Origin: Fontivita pretiosa
GTDB lineage: Bacteria > Planctomycetota > Phycisphaerae > Tepidisphaerales > Tepidisphaeraceae
DNA length: 64,000 nucleotides
Direction of reading: 5' to 3'
NCBI RefSeq assembly: GCF_050410795.1
Contig: NZ_CP191258.1
Coordinates: 2,666,001 to 2,730,000 of the forward strand
Shown piece by piece: positions 16,676 to 25,551 of the stretch. The notes beneath the pieces were generated by a model. The model ran no database searches, had not been told where the DNA came from, and saw nothing but the letters and a program-made list of their open reading frames with translations. A program made the translations under genes and the position numbers. Positions within the stretch are counted from its first letter, which is position 1; the number at the start of each line of letters is the position of its first letter.

Positions 16676-17488
16676 ATGGCCAGCCATTTCACAGCCCGCT
16701 CGAGCAAACGGGGCAACGAAGCCGGCGATAAAGCTGGTGATGAGTTGCCCACGGCGGCGGCGTTCATGCCGGCGAGGTTGAGCCTGCCGCAGCTTCGTCA
16801 GGCCAGCGCCACCTGCCGCGGCTGCCCGCTTTACCGCAATGCCACGCAGACGGTTTTCGGCGACGGGCCGGCCGACGCGTCCGTCATGCTCGTCGGTGAA
16901 ACTCCCGGCGACCGGGAAGATCGCACCGGCAAGCCCTTCGTCGGGCCGGCCGGGAACCTGCTGGACCGCGCGCTGGCCGAGGCGCAGATCGACCGCGGCG
17001 AAGTCTACCTCACCAACGCGGTGAAGCATTTCAAGTTCGAGCCGCGAGGCAAGCATCGGATTCATCGCAGGCCATCGGCGCGGGAGATCCAGGCGTGCCT
17101 GCCGTGGCTCAAGAGCGAGATCGCCACCGTCAAGCCGAAGCTGCTGGTATGCCTGGGTGCGACGGCGGCGCAGGCGCTGCTCGGCAAGGCGTTCCGCGTG
17201 ACGCGGTCTCGCGGGCAGGTGCTGCGCGACACGCCCTGGGCGCCGGCGGTTGTGGCAACGGTGCATCCGTCATCGATCCTGCGCGCCCCGGACGATGCGG
17301 CGCGGCAGCGAGGCTACCGCGAATTCGTCGCCGACCTGAAAGTCGTCAAACGCGAAATGCAGCGGATCACCGACCAGCAGGCGATCAGCAACGCCCGGCA
17401 GCGCGCCCAAGACGTCAGCCAGGACCGGCGCGCGCATCTGGGCCAGGGCGCGCGGCACATCCCACCCGGTCTGTGGACCGGCGCCTGA
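16676..17488 (+). CDS. udgX: UdgX-type uracil-DNA glycosylase
   Basis: A 270-residue DNA repair enzyme. The N-terminus has CRGCPLY, and further Cys residues in QACLPWL and LVCLG complete a probable 4Fe-4S site as in family 4 glycosylases. Motif A is GETPGDREDRTGKPFVGPAG and motif B is VHPSSIL. The decisive feature is KHRIH at residues 126-130: the insertion loop with this His is specific to UdgX, which uses the His to form a covalent bond with the uracil-derived sugar. The ATG at 16676 has an excellent GGAGGTG six bases upstream; the frame is open from 16604 but without a better start. The C-terminal tail after residue 240 is basic and glutamine-rich. Confidence 0.9.
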   Translation: MASHFTARSSKRGNEAGDKAGDELPTAAAFMPARLSLPQLRQASATCRGCPLYRNATQTVFGDGPADASVMLVGETPGDREDRTGKPFVGPAGNLLDRALAEAQIDRGEVYLTNAVKHFKFEPRGKHRIHRRPSAREIQACLPWLKSEIATVKPKLLVCLGATAAQALLGKAFRVTRSRGQVLRDTPWAPAVVATVHPSSILRAPDDAARQRGYREFVADLKVVKREMQRITDQQAISNARQRAQDVSQDRRAHLGQGARHIPPGLWTGA

Positions 17489-17654
17489 TGCGAGCACGAT
17501 CCGTGCGACGGCATGAGGGGCCAATAGATGCGGTGAACCTGCCGTGCCGGTGGCTCCGCGCCTGCGCCAGGCCGACCCAATGGTCAGGCGGTTGTATTTG
17601 CGAGTAGGATGATGCTTCTGGTTCTGCGGCGATACCCCCGTCCGGGCGTGTTGG

Positions 17655-18929
17655 ATGCGACGAACACTGCCGACAACATCGATTCCTCTTTGTCTTCTTT
17701 GCATGCTCGTCGCGACGAGTTCGTCGATCGCGCGCGCCCAGAGCGGCATACGCTTGCCGCTGGAAGGCTACTATCGGCCCGGGCGGTGCATGCCGGTTGT
17801 GGTCGAGCCGGGCGGCGACCAGGCAAAGCTGGAGGCACGGGCCTTGGTGCCGATCGATCTGCCGCCGGGCACAACGGGCATCGTGCCGGCGCTGGTGCTG
17901 GGAGATGGAACCTTCGGGCTTGACGGCATTGGCTTGCGGGCACTGACGCCGCAGCAGCGATTGATCCTGGATGCCTCCGCGGCGCCGGCAGGCGATGTGT
18001 CTGAACTTGCCGAAGCGCTGTTCCCCGGCTGTCAGATCGTGCGTGTCCCCTTGCCGGCGGAAGTGGCACTCTCCGGGCCGATGCTCGCGTGGCAGAGCGT
18101 CGATGCGGTGATCCTTGAGCATCTGGCCGAGGGATTTGGTTTCGAGGATGCCATCGCCAACCGTATTGCGATCGTGTGGCGTGGCGATGATCCGCCGCAG
18201 TCGCGCTGGCCCTGGCGTCGCGTCGGCAGGTTTTGGGTGTTGAACCCGGACCTGCCCGGCTTCGACGGCGCGGTTGGCGGGCAGATCGCCTATTCGCCGC
18301 TGGAGAACTGGCGACCGGGACAACCCCCGGAACTTCGCCGACGCGTCGTGCTGGTGGGGGTCGTTGTGGCGCTGCTGATTCTGCTGGCGGCGGTGCTGGT
18401 TCGCGGGCGAGGCGGCGTGCTGGCGATTACGCTGGTCGCCATCGCCTGTGCGGGATCGATCGAGTGGTGGCGAGCCAGGCAGCCGACGCTGCGCCGGTTA
18501 CAGGGCCAGATCCGGGTCGTGGACGGTTCGCTGATACAGATCGACCGTTGGGTGTACTTTGCCTCGACAACGGGCGGCGTGGGCGCGATGCCGGTCGCGG
18601 GCAACACCATGCCGATCCTGATCGACCCGGCGCATGCCGGCCGGGTGCAGCTCAGGATGCAGGTATCGCCCGAAGGAGACCTGCACTGGCGGTTCCAACT
18701 GCCGCCGGGGAGTTGTCTGGCGTTTCGGTCGCGGCAGGTGAGTCTGCACGCCGCCACCGCAACCGCCCCCGCCGCTGCGGCGCCATCTCCGCTGGATGAG
18801 TTGGCGCGGCAGATGTATCTGCGAGCTGGTTGGCGGATCCTCGGAACAATCCCGACCGACGGCGACCAGCAGTACATCCCGGCCTGTCCCGTCATCGGGC
18901 GCGCGCCGCCGAATCGCCCGGCAGAATAA
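17655..18929 (+). CDS. Uncharacterised exported membrane protein
   Basis: A 424-residue protein I do not recognise. It has an N-terminal signal peptide (hydrophobic core PLCLLCMLVATSSS, cleavage near ARAQS), an extracytoplasmic domain of about 210 residues, two adjacent membrane segments around residues 230-275 (VVLVGVVVALLILL and VLAITLVAIACAGS), and a further C-terminal domain of about 150 residues ending in a Pro-rich tail. No catalytic motif is visible. This layout resembles membrane accessory proteins encoded near transglutaminase/MoxR operons, but it is separated from that operon by udgX. No ribosome-binding site precedes the ATG. It ends 8 bases before the convergent Rieske gene. Confidence 0.7.
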   Translation: MRRTLPTTSIPLCLLCMLVATSSSIARAQSGIRLPLEGYYRPGRCMPVVVEPGGDQAKLEARALVPIDLPPGTTGIVPALVLGDGTFGLDGIGLRALTPQQRLILDASAAPAGDVSELAEALFPGCQIVRVPLPAEVALSGPMLAWQSVDAVILEHLAEGFGFEDAIANRIAIVWRGDDPPQSRWPWRRVGRFWVLNPDLPGFDGAVGGQIAYSPLENWRPGQPPELRRRVVLVGVVVALLILLAAVLVRGRGGVLAITLVAIACAGSIEWWRARQPTLRRLQGQIRVVDGSLIQIDRWVYFASTTGGVGAMPVAGNTMPILIDPAHAGRVQLRMQVSPEGDLHWRFQLPPGSCLAFRSRQVSLHAATATAPAAAAPSPLDELARQMYLRAGWRILGTIPTDGDQQYIPACPVIGRAPPNRPAE

Positions 18930-18937
18930 CGCGATGA

Positions 18938-19402
18938 TCAGACAATCGTGATCGACGCCTGTGGATCATCCCATTGCCTGGGTTCGAAGGTTCGGGATCG
19001 ATCGACGATCAGGCGACCTTCGGCGGTTTTCGTGATGGCAAATCGTGCCAGCGGCGCCTTGGCCGGGCCGGAGACCGGCGCGCCCTGTTCGTTGAAGACG
19101 CTGCCGTGGCTGGGGCAGCGGATCCGGCCCTGCTTGATCGCCAGCGTCGAGCCTTTATGGGTGCATCGCCCGCTGCATGCATACAGACGATTCCCGTTAC
19201 GGATCACCAGGACCTTTTCGGTTTTGAGGAATTTGTCGAACACGCCGTCGGTGGGGTAGTCGGCCAGGGTCCCGATGTCCAGCGGCCCGGAAGGTGCCGG
19301 CGGGGCCGCGCCCTGTGCCCAATCCTGGGCGCCGCCCAACACCACCAGAGACACGGTGGCGGCTGTTGCCCTGACGAATTCGCGACGGTTCATGTCCGAC
19401 AT
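18938..19402 (-). CDS. Tat-exported Rieske [2Fe-2S] protein
   Basis: A 154-residue electron-transfer protein. The N-terminus MNRREFVRATAATVSLVVLG is a twin-arginine signal, meaning export of the folded, cofactor-loaded protein. Cluster-binding boxes are CTHKG near residue 82 and CPSHGSVF near 100, giving the two Cys and two His ligands. After the second box the sequence keeps the usual GP..APL. turn. It is small and unlinked to cytochrome b genes, so it is more likely an arsenite oxidase- or dioxygenase-type Rieske subunit, or a free-standing one, than part of a bc1 complex. AGGAG lies eight bases before the ATG at 19402; an internal ATG at 19393 is also possible. Confidence 0.88.
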   Translation of the reverse strand: MSDMNRREFVRATAATVSLVVLGGAQDWAQGAAPPAPSGPLDIGTLADYPTDGVFDKFLKTEKVLVIRNGNRLYACSGRCTHKGSTLAIKQGRIRCPSHGSVFNEQGAPVSGPAKAPLARFAITKTAEGRLIVDRSRTFEPRQWDDPQASITIV

Positions 19403-19644
19403 GGCGGAGATCTCCTGGATTGACGGGTTTTTCGGATGTCCTGCCCGCAGGCGGCATCCCGCGACTGCCCGCCGGGGCGTGCGATACGATAGGCACGCCA
19501 GCAGCCGCGCACAACCCCCGACACTGGCTCGGCCGACGCACCTGACCCCGACAATTCAACATCCGGGCCGTGCGTGGCATTCCCGCCCTTGGCCAATTGG
19601 GCAGCAGCGGCGAGAATATATCCGGCATCGTCGGAGGCGCCGCC

Positions 19645-20817
19645 GTGGAGTTTGCCTCGTACATCAGCCAGGCTGAATCGACCATCGACGCCGCCCAGCA
19701 GTTGATCAATCAGGCGCGGCAACACCCCGGACGAATCGACCTGGCGCTGGTGTTTTTCACGTCGCATCACCAGCCGCAGGCCGGCGAGCTTGTCGAACGG
19801 CTGTGGCTGGAGCTGGATCCGCAGGCGCTGGTGGGCTGCTCGGCGGAGGGAGTCATCGGCGGCGAACTGGAAGTCGAGCGGCAGCCGGGCATGTCGCTGC
19901 TGGTTGGCAGGCTTGGACCCGGGGTCAGGGTTCATCCGTTTCACATCTCCGAGCATCAGTGGCGACAGTTGCTCAGCGAAGCCGAGCTGTTCAGGCACAG
20001 GCTGGGAATCAGCCCGCAGACGCGCGCGGTGATCGGCATGGGCGACCCGTGGACCACACCGATCACACAGCTTATGCAGACGATGGATACGCTCTGCCCG
20101 CAGGCGCCGCTGGTCGGCGGAATGGCCAGCGCAGCGCGCGACGCCGGGCAGAATGTGCTGGTTCGCAACGACCAGACCTTCGATGAAGGTTTCGTGGGCG
20201 TCAGTCTCAGCGGCGCCCTCGAGGTGCAGACCATCGTCAGCCAGGGCGCGCGGCCCATCGGCCGGCCACTGATCGTCACCCGCGGGCATGACAACGTGAT
20301 CGAGCAACTGGGCGGCAGACCCGCCCTGGAGGCGCTGCGCCAGATCGTCCAGGACCTCGGCCGGCGAGATCAGCAGTTGCTGGAGCATGGGCTTTTGATT
20401 GGCCAGGCCATCAGCGAGTATCGCGAGCAGTTCGGGCGCGGAGACTTTCTGGTGCGCAACGTGACGGGCGTGGATCAGCAACGGGGATGGATCACGGTGG
20501 GTGACTTCGTGCGCGTGGGCCAGACCGTCCAGTTCCACGTGCGCGACGCCGACAGCGCGGATGAGGATCTGAGGCTGATGCTGGAGGCGGCCGCGCAATC
20601 GGGCACTCCGCCTTCGGCGGGCTTGCTGTTCAGTTGCAACGGTCGCGGGACGCGGATGTTCGATCGCCCCGGGCATGACATCACGCTGGCGCGGCAGCTT
20701 CTGTCCGGCACGCCCGTCGCGGGCTTTTTCGCCGCCGGCGAATTCGGTCCGGTGGGTGGACGCAACTTCATCCACGGCCACACTGCAAGCCTGGCGTTGC
20801 TGCGCCCGCTCGCCTGA
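19645..20817 (+). CDS. FIST domain signal-transduction protein
   Basis: A 390-residue protein with FIST_N and FIST_C sensory domains, which are thought to bind small ligands such as amino acids. Typical stretches are LVGCSAEGVIGG in the N-terminal domain and FFAAGEFGPVGGRNFIHGHTASLAL at the C-terminus, where the AAGEFGP..G..F.HG.T signature is diagnostic. The GTG at 19645 has GGAGG seven bases upstream; the frame is open back to 19570, but that lead is poor in protein-like character. No histidine kinase, GGDEF or chemotaxis domain is attached and no partner gene is adjacent. Confidence 0.85.
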   Translation: MEFASYISQAESTIDAAQQLINQARQHPGRIDLALVFFTSHHQPQAGELVERLWLELDPQALVGCSAEGVIGGELEVERQPGMSLLVGRLGPGVRVHPFHISEHQWRQLLSEAELFRHRLGISPQTRAVIGMGDPWTTPITQLMQTMDTLCPQAPLVGGMASAARDAGQNVLVRNDQTFDEGFVGVSLSGALEVQTIVSQGARPIGRPLIVTRGHDNVIEQLGGRPALEALRQIVQDLGRRDQQLLEHGLLIGQAISEYREQFGRGDFLVRNVTGVDQQRGWITVGDFVRVGQTVQFHVRDADSADEDLRLMLEAAAQSGTPPSAGLLFSCNGRGTRMFDRPGHDITLARQLLSGTPVAGFFAAGEFGPVGGRNFIHGHTASLALLRPLA

Positions 20818-20820
20818 TCG

Positions 20821-21015
20821 ATTCGATCGCGCTCTGCATGGCCGGGACGGCCATGCTACAGTTGGCTCAAACGTGTCACGGGCGTCCCGCCCGTGCTAAT
20901 CGGCATGGAGTGATGAAGAGCCCGAAGATCAGACTGTCGAATTCGATCGCACCCTGCATGGCCGGGGCGGCCATGCCACGGTTGGCTCGGACGTGTCACG
21001 GGCGTTTCGCCCGTG
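20821..21015. repeat. Two copies of a palindromic dispersed repeat, 120-base period
   Basis: Copies at 20821-20895 and 20941-21015 agree at roughly 66 of 75 positions. Each has two hairpins: GCATGGCCGGGACGGCCATGC type, and CACGGGCGTCCCGCCCGTG type preceded by GTGT. Differences often keep the stems paired. They fill the gap between the FIST gene and acpS. Confidence 0.85.
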
Positions 21016-21059
21016 GCCGGGTGCGCCAGCCACGGTAATCTCATTCATCGCTGGCGATC

Positions 21060-21449
21060 TCATTCCTCGCTCAGCCCGATGGCGCTGGCGGTGGCGTGGG
21101 TTTCGATGTGGCTGATGCTCACGTGCCAGCGGACGATCCCCATTTCGGTGGCGATCCGCAGGCACTCGCCGCTGAGCCTGACCTTCGGCTGGCCGCTGGG
21201 TTCGGGCAGGATCTCGATGTCGGTCCAGGCGATCCCCCCCCGCCAGCCGGTGCCCAGCACCTTCAACACCGCCTCCTTGGCGGCGAACCGTCCGGCCAGG
21301 TGTTCATAATAACGCTTGCGATTTCGCGAGCAGTATTCCTGTTCCCGCGGCGTAAACACGCGATCGAGAAATCGCTCGCCATGCTCCTGCACCGAGCGAC
21401 GAATCCTCGCCGTCTCGACGATGTCAATTCCGTGGCCGACGATGGACAT
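21060..21449 (-). CDS. acpS: Holo-[acyl-carrier-protein] synthase
   Basis: A 129-residue phosphopantetheinyl transferase that activates acyl carrier protein. The Mg2+ site is visible as the Asp of GHGIDIVE near residue 8 and the Glu of FAAKEAVLKVLGTG near 57. The C-terminal VSISHIETHATASAIG is the usual closing strand. The length matches AcpS. The frame is open up to 21551, but MSIVGHGIDIVE is the conserved start. No ribosome-binding site is evident. It diverges from the surface-protein gene. Confidence 0.93.
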   Translation of the reverse strand: MSIVGHGIDIVETARIRRSVQEHGERFLDRVFTPREQEYCSRNRKRYYEHLAGRFAAKEAVLKVLGTGWRGGIAWTDIEILPEPSGQPKVRLSGECLRIATEMGIVRWHVSISHIETHATASAIGLSEE

Positions 21450-21774
21450 ACGCCACAGGCTACGATCGGAGCCGGGAAAGGCAACCGCACACCGCCAAGC
21501 CGGCCGATTCAGCCACGAACGGCCCGGGGTCGCATCGCTCGATGCTGGCAAAAATCGGTTTGCCGGTTCCGGGCATCCGCGCGCAAGCCTCGAGATTCAG
21601 CACTCTTATATAAAATCGGAAGATTTCTCCGCGGACCACGTTAGGGCTGCGGCACGAACTGCATAACATTGCTGTGCGTCGGCGTCGTTCGGGCGCGTCG
21701 CCGCCCATCAGTCACCAGCCGAGCCGACACGTGTCGGTGCAACCGCCCCCAGCTTCTAACTGAGGCACCATTCC
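21450..21774. other. Gene-free divergent spacer with promoter-like and palindromic sites
   Basis: An A/T-rich TATATAAAAT at 21607-21616 stands out from GC-rich surroundings and may be the -10 region for the surface-protein gene, giving a leader of about 150 bases. A perfect 14-bp palindrome CCGACACGTGTCGG lies at 21724-21737, and GAGG at 21762-21765 is the likely ribosome-binding site. No coding region was recognised. Confidence 0.4.
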
Positions 21775-24700
21775 ATGAGCTGCAACCTTCAGGAGTCTGT
21801 CGATCTGCGCGCGGTTGCGCGCCGTTATGCAGCACGGGCGGCGGCCGCGATTGGCGCTCCCTCCGCCACGCGACGAGATCGATCGAGTCTGCACAAGGCC
21901 TGTTTCGAGCCTTTGGAACGACGCGCGTATCTCGCCGTCACTGCGTCGTTCGATCCCGGGTCTGGCACGCTCACCGTCTCTGGCGATGCAATGGACAACA
22001 CCATCACGCTCAGCCGCAACGCCGCGGGCACGCTGCTGGTGAATGGCGGCGCCGTGGCCGTTTCAGGCGGCACGTCCACCATCGCCAATACCTCCCTCAT
22101 CCAGGTTTTCGGCCAGGGCGCAAACGATACGATCACCCTCGACGAATCCGCAGGCGCCCTGCCCCGGTCCAACCTCTTTGGCGGCACGGACAACGATGTG
22201 CTCACCGGTGGCTCCGGCAATGATCAGCTCTTCGGTCAGAGTGGAAACGACGTACTGCTTGGCAAAGGTGGCTTCGATTCCCTGTTTGGCGGGAGCGACA
22301 ACGATGTGCTGATCGGCGGGGATGCGGACGACCAGGTCTTCGGCGAATCGGGCGATGACCGCATGATCTGGAACCCCGGCGACGACACCGACCTGAACGA
22401 AGGCGCGGACGGAACCGACACCGTCGAGGTCAACGGCGGCGGCGGGACCGAAGTCTTTACCACCACCGCCAACGGAACCGGCGTCCGCTTCGACCGCGTG
22501 GATCCGGCCCCGTTCTCTCTGGACATCAGCACCAGCGAGAACCTGATCCTCAACGCCAACGGCGGCAACGACAGCTTCAGCAACACAGGGAATTTGGCGG
22601 CGTTGATCACGATCACCGCGGACGGAGGTGCAGGCAATGACACGCTGCTGGGCAGCAATGGAGCCGACCTGCTGCTGGGCGGCGACGCAAACGATCTGAT
22701 CGACGGACAGCAGGGCAATGACGTGGTCTTCCTGGGCGCGGGCGACGACGTGTTCAAGTGGGATCCTGGCGACGGCTCGGACGTTGTCGAGGGCCAGTTG
22801 GGGGCGGACACGCTGCTGTTCAACGGGTCCGGCGCCGACGAGGCCTTCGAAGCGGGGGCCAACGGCCAGCGGGTCCGGTTCACGCGGAACGTGGGCAATA
22901 TCGTGATGGACCTGGACGACGTGGAGCGGCTGGACCTGAACGCGTTGGCGGGCACGGATACGGTGATCGTCAACGACCTGGCGGGCACGGACCTGACGCA
23001 GTTGAACATCAGTTTGGCGAGCACGATCGGCGGAACCAGCGGCGATGCCGCTGCGGACACCATCATCGTCAACGGCGCCAACGGCAATGACCTGATCGAC
23101 GTCGTCGGCTCGGGGACTTCGGTCAGCGTGCTCGGGCTGGCGGCGGATGTGAGCGTGACCAACTCCGAAGCCGCCAACGACGCGCTGGTCATCAACGCCC
23201 TGGGCGGCAACGACGCAGTTACCGCCACCACGCTTCCCGCGGGCATCATCAAGCTCACCGCCGACGGCGGCACCGGCGACGATTCGCTGCTGGGCTCGCA
23301 GGGCGACGACGTGTTCCTCGGCGGCGACAACGCCGATTTCATTTCTGGCGACAACGGCAATGACCTGGCCCTGATGGGCACCGGTAACGACATGTTCCAG
23401 TGGAATCCCGGCGACGGCTCGGACGTGCTGGAGGGTCAGGAAGGCACCGACACCATGCTCTTCTTCGGCTCGAATGTTGCCGAGAACATCGACATCCAGC
23501 CCAACGGCGGACCCGTCATCTTCTTCCGCAACGTGGCCAGCGTGAGCATGGACCTGAACGATGTGGAGGCGATCGACTTTCGCGCATTGGGCGGGACGGA
23601 CAATATCGTCGTGGGCGATCTGAGCGGCACCGACGTGACGACGATCGGGCTGGATCTGCGCGACGGCAGCGGCAACGGGGATGGCGCAGCCGACGCCGTC
23701 ACCATCAACGCCACCCAGGGCAACGACACCTTCGGTGTGGCGGGCGGGGTCGGCGCCGTCAATGTTTTCGGGCTTCAGGCATCCGTGAACATCCTCGGCC
23801 ATGAACTGGCCAACGACCGGTTGACGCTCAACGCGCTGGGCAGCGACGACGTGGTGGACGCAACCGCGCTGGCCGGCGACGCCATCCCGCTCACCATCAA
23901 CGGCGGGCTGGGCGCCGATGTGATGACGGGCGGCGCGGGCGGCGAGCAGTTCGTTGGCGGCGACGGCAACGACCTGGCCCTGATGGGCGGCGGCGACGAT
24001 ACCTTCGTCTGGAACCCCGGCGACGACAACGACGTGCTTGAAGGCCAGGCCGGCTTCGACAGCCTGCTGTTCAATGGCGCCAACGCCGCGGAGAAGATCA
24101 CCATTTCCGCCAACGGCGGTCGCGTGATCTTCTTCCGCGACGTGGCGAGCGTGACGATGGACCTGAACGACACCGAAGCGGTCACGTTCAATGCGCTGGG
24201 CGGGGCCGATACGATCGTCGTGAACAACCTGGCCGGTACGGATCTGCTCGAGGTGGACCTGAACCTTGCGGCGGCGGGCGGCAGTGGCGATGCGCAGCCG
24301 GACAGCGTTACCGTCAACGGCACCAATGCGGGCGACGATATCAAGGTGGTCGGCGGCGCGGGCGAGGTTTCGGTCTTCGGACTGCCAGCCGTGGTCACCA
24401 TCGCCACACCCGAGACCGCCTACGACACGCTGACGATCCGCCCGCTGGGCGGCGCCGATACGGTTCAGATCAACAGCCTGAGTGGTGCCGCGTTCGTGCA
24501 CGTGGCGGTGGACCTTTCGCCCGCCGACGGCGCCGCTGACGTCGTGACTCTGAGCGGCAGCGGGCTTGGGAACAATCTCAATATCTTCGACAGCGCCGGG
24601 GGCACCGAGGTGACCGGCCTGACGAGCGGGCTCGTGGTGAGCAACGCCGAGGCGGCGCTGGACATGTTGCGCGTGAATGGGCTGGGCGGAACTGATGTTG

Positions 24701-25539
24701 TCAGCGTCAATCAGATCGGCACGGTCGGGTCGGCGCGGAGGGTGATCGTCGATGCCGGGGACAACGCCGACGCCATCAATGTCACGAGCACGGCTTCCAA
24801 TGGGACCGTGACGATCGTGCCCAGCGGCGGCGACGACAGCGTGGTCGTCAGCCCCGGCGCTGGCGGCTTCGCGGCGGCGCGGTTCCAGCAGTCGCAGCGC
24901 ATCGGCACGCTCAGCATCAACAGTGGCGGCATCGCGACCGTCGGTCCGGGTGGCGTGGCGGTGTCGATGGCCTCGATCAACATCAACGGCAGCGGCAAGC
25001 TCGATCTGAATGACGGGGCGTTGATCGTCCGCAGCGGCGGGGCGGGCACGCTGGCCGCCGTGACGGCGCGGCTGAAGAGCGGCCTGCAAAACGGCGGCGC
25101 CTACGACTGGCTGGGCGCCGGGATTTGCAGCTCGGCCGCTTCCCAGCAGAACCTCGCCGCCGGCAGCTTCCTCTACGGGCTGGGGGTGATCCTCAACGAT
25201 CTGGCGCAGGTTGGCGGCAGTGGCCCAATCTACACCAGTTTCGCAGGACACGCGCTGGTCGGCAACGAGGTCCTGGTGAAACGCACGTATTTCGGCGACG
25301 CCGACTTGAGCGGTTCGATCGACGCCACCGACTACTCGCTGATCGATAACGGTTTTGTCAACAGCCTGACCGGGTGGATCCACGGCGATTTCGATTACTC
25401 CGGCGGGATCGACGCCACCGACTACGCCCTGATCGACAACGCGTTCGTGAACCAGTCGGGCGTGCTGGCGGTTGCAGGCCGAAGTGATCAACGAGCCGTC
25501 GGCTTCAGCAATACGCCTCTCATCGCAGAGGTGCTTTAG
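21775..25539 (+). CDS. Large LEPR-type surface protein with calcium-binding repeats and dockerin-like tail
   Basis: A 1254-residue exported protein. FEPLERR at residues 44-50 followed by a short hydrophobic stretch is a degenerate LEPR-XLL motif, the unusual export lead of Planctomycetota surface proteins. Hemolysin-type calcium-binding nonapeptides (GGSGNDQLFG, GGDADDQVFG and similar) cluster at about residues 125-195 and recur later. Four larger modules each contain W-x-PGD...D-EGQ-G-D-LLF-G near residues 198, 327, 543 and 746. The C-terminus (about 1173-1225) has two Asp-rich 12-residue loops, GDADLSGSIDATDY and GDFDYSGGIDATDY, matching a type I dockerin pair. No enzymatic domain is seen, so a structural or adhesive role is inferred. 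Confidence 0.85.
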   Translation: MSCNLQESVDLRAVARRYAARAAAAIGAPSATRRDRSSLHKACFEPLERRAYLAVTASFDPGSGTLTVSGDAMDNTITLSRNAAGTLLVNGGAVAVSGGTSTIANTSLIQVFGQGANDTITLDESAGALPRSNLFGGTDNDVLTGGSGNDQLFGQSGNDVLLGKGGFDSLFGGSDNDVLIGGDADDQVFGESGDDRMIWNPGDDTDLNEGADGTDTVEVNGGGGTEVFTTTANGTGVRFDRVDPAPFSLDISTSENLILNANGGNDSFSNTGNLAALITITADGGAGNDTLLGSNGADLLLGGDANDLIDGQQGNDVVFLGAGDDVFKWDPGDGSDVVEGQLGADTLLFNGSGADEAFEAGANGQRVRFTRNVGNIVMDLDDVERLDLNALAGTDTVIVNDLAGTDLTQLNISLASTIGGTSGDAAADTIIVNGANGNDLIDVVGSGTSVSVLGLAADVSVTNSEAANDALVINALGGNDAVTATTLPAGIIKLTADGGTGDDSLLGSQGDDVFLGGDNADFISGDNGNDLALMGTGNDMFQWNPGDGSDVLEGQEGTDTMLFFGSNVAENIDIQPNGGPVIFFRNVASVSMDLNDVEAIDFRALGGTDNIVVGDLSGTDVTTIGLDLRDGSGNGDGAADAVTINATQGNDTFGVAGGVGAVNVFGLQASVNILGHELANDRLTLNALGSDDVVDATALAGDAIPLTINGGLGADVMTGGAGGEQFVGGDGNDLALMGGGDDTFVWNPGDDNDVLEGQAGFDSLLFNGANAAEKITISANGGRVIFFRDVASVTMDLNDTEAVTFNALGGADTIVVNNLAGTDLLEVDLNLAAAGGSGDAQPDSVTVNGTNAGDDIKVVGGAGEVSVFGLPAVVTIATPETAYDTLTIRPLGGADTVQINSLSGAAFVHVAVDLSPADGAADVVTLSGSGLGNNLNIFDSAGGTEVTGLTSGLVVSNAEAALDMLRVNGLGGTDVVSVNQIGTVGSARRVIVDAGDNADAINVTSTASNGTVTIVPSGGDDSVVVSPGAGGFAAARFQQSQRIGTLSINSGGIATVGPGGVAVSMASININGSGKLDLNDGALIVRSGGAGTLAAVTARLKSGLQNGGAYDWLGAGICSSAASQQNLAAGSFLYGLGVILNDLAQVGGSGPIYTSFAGHALVGNEVLVKRTYFGDADLSGSIDATDYSLIDNGFVNSLTGWIHGDFDYSGGIDATDYALIDNAFVNQSGVLAVAGRSDQRAVGFSNTPLIAEVL

Positions 25540-25551
25540 GACCCGAACTGT

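Noticed and set aside
22063..25491. A 1142-codon open frame on the minus strand
   Set aside because: It mirrors the surface-protein gene. Repetitive Asp/Gly codons keep the opposite frame open, and the product has no fold-like pattern.
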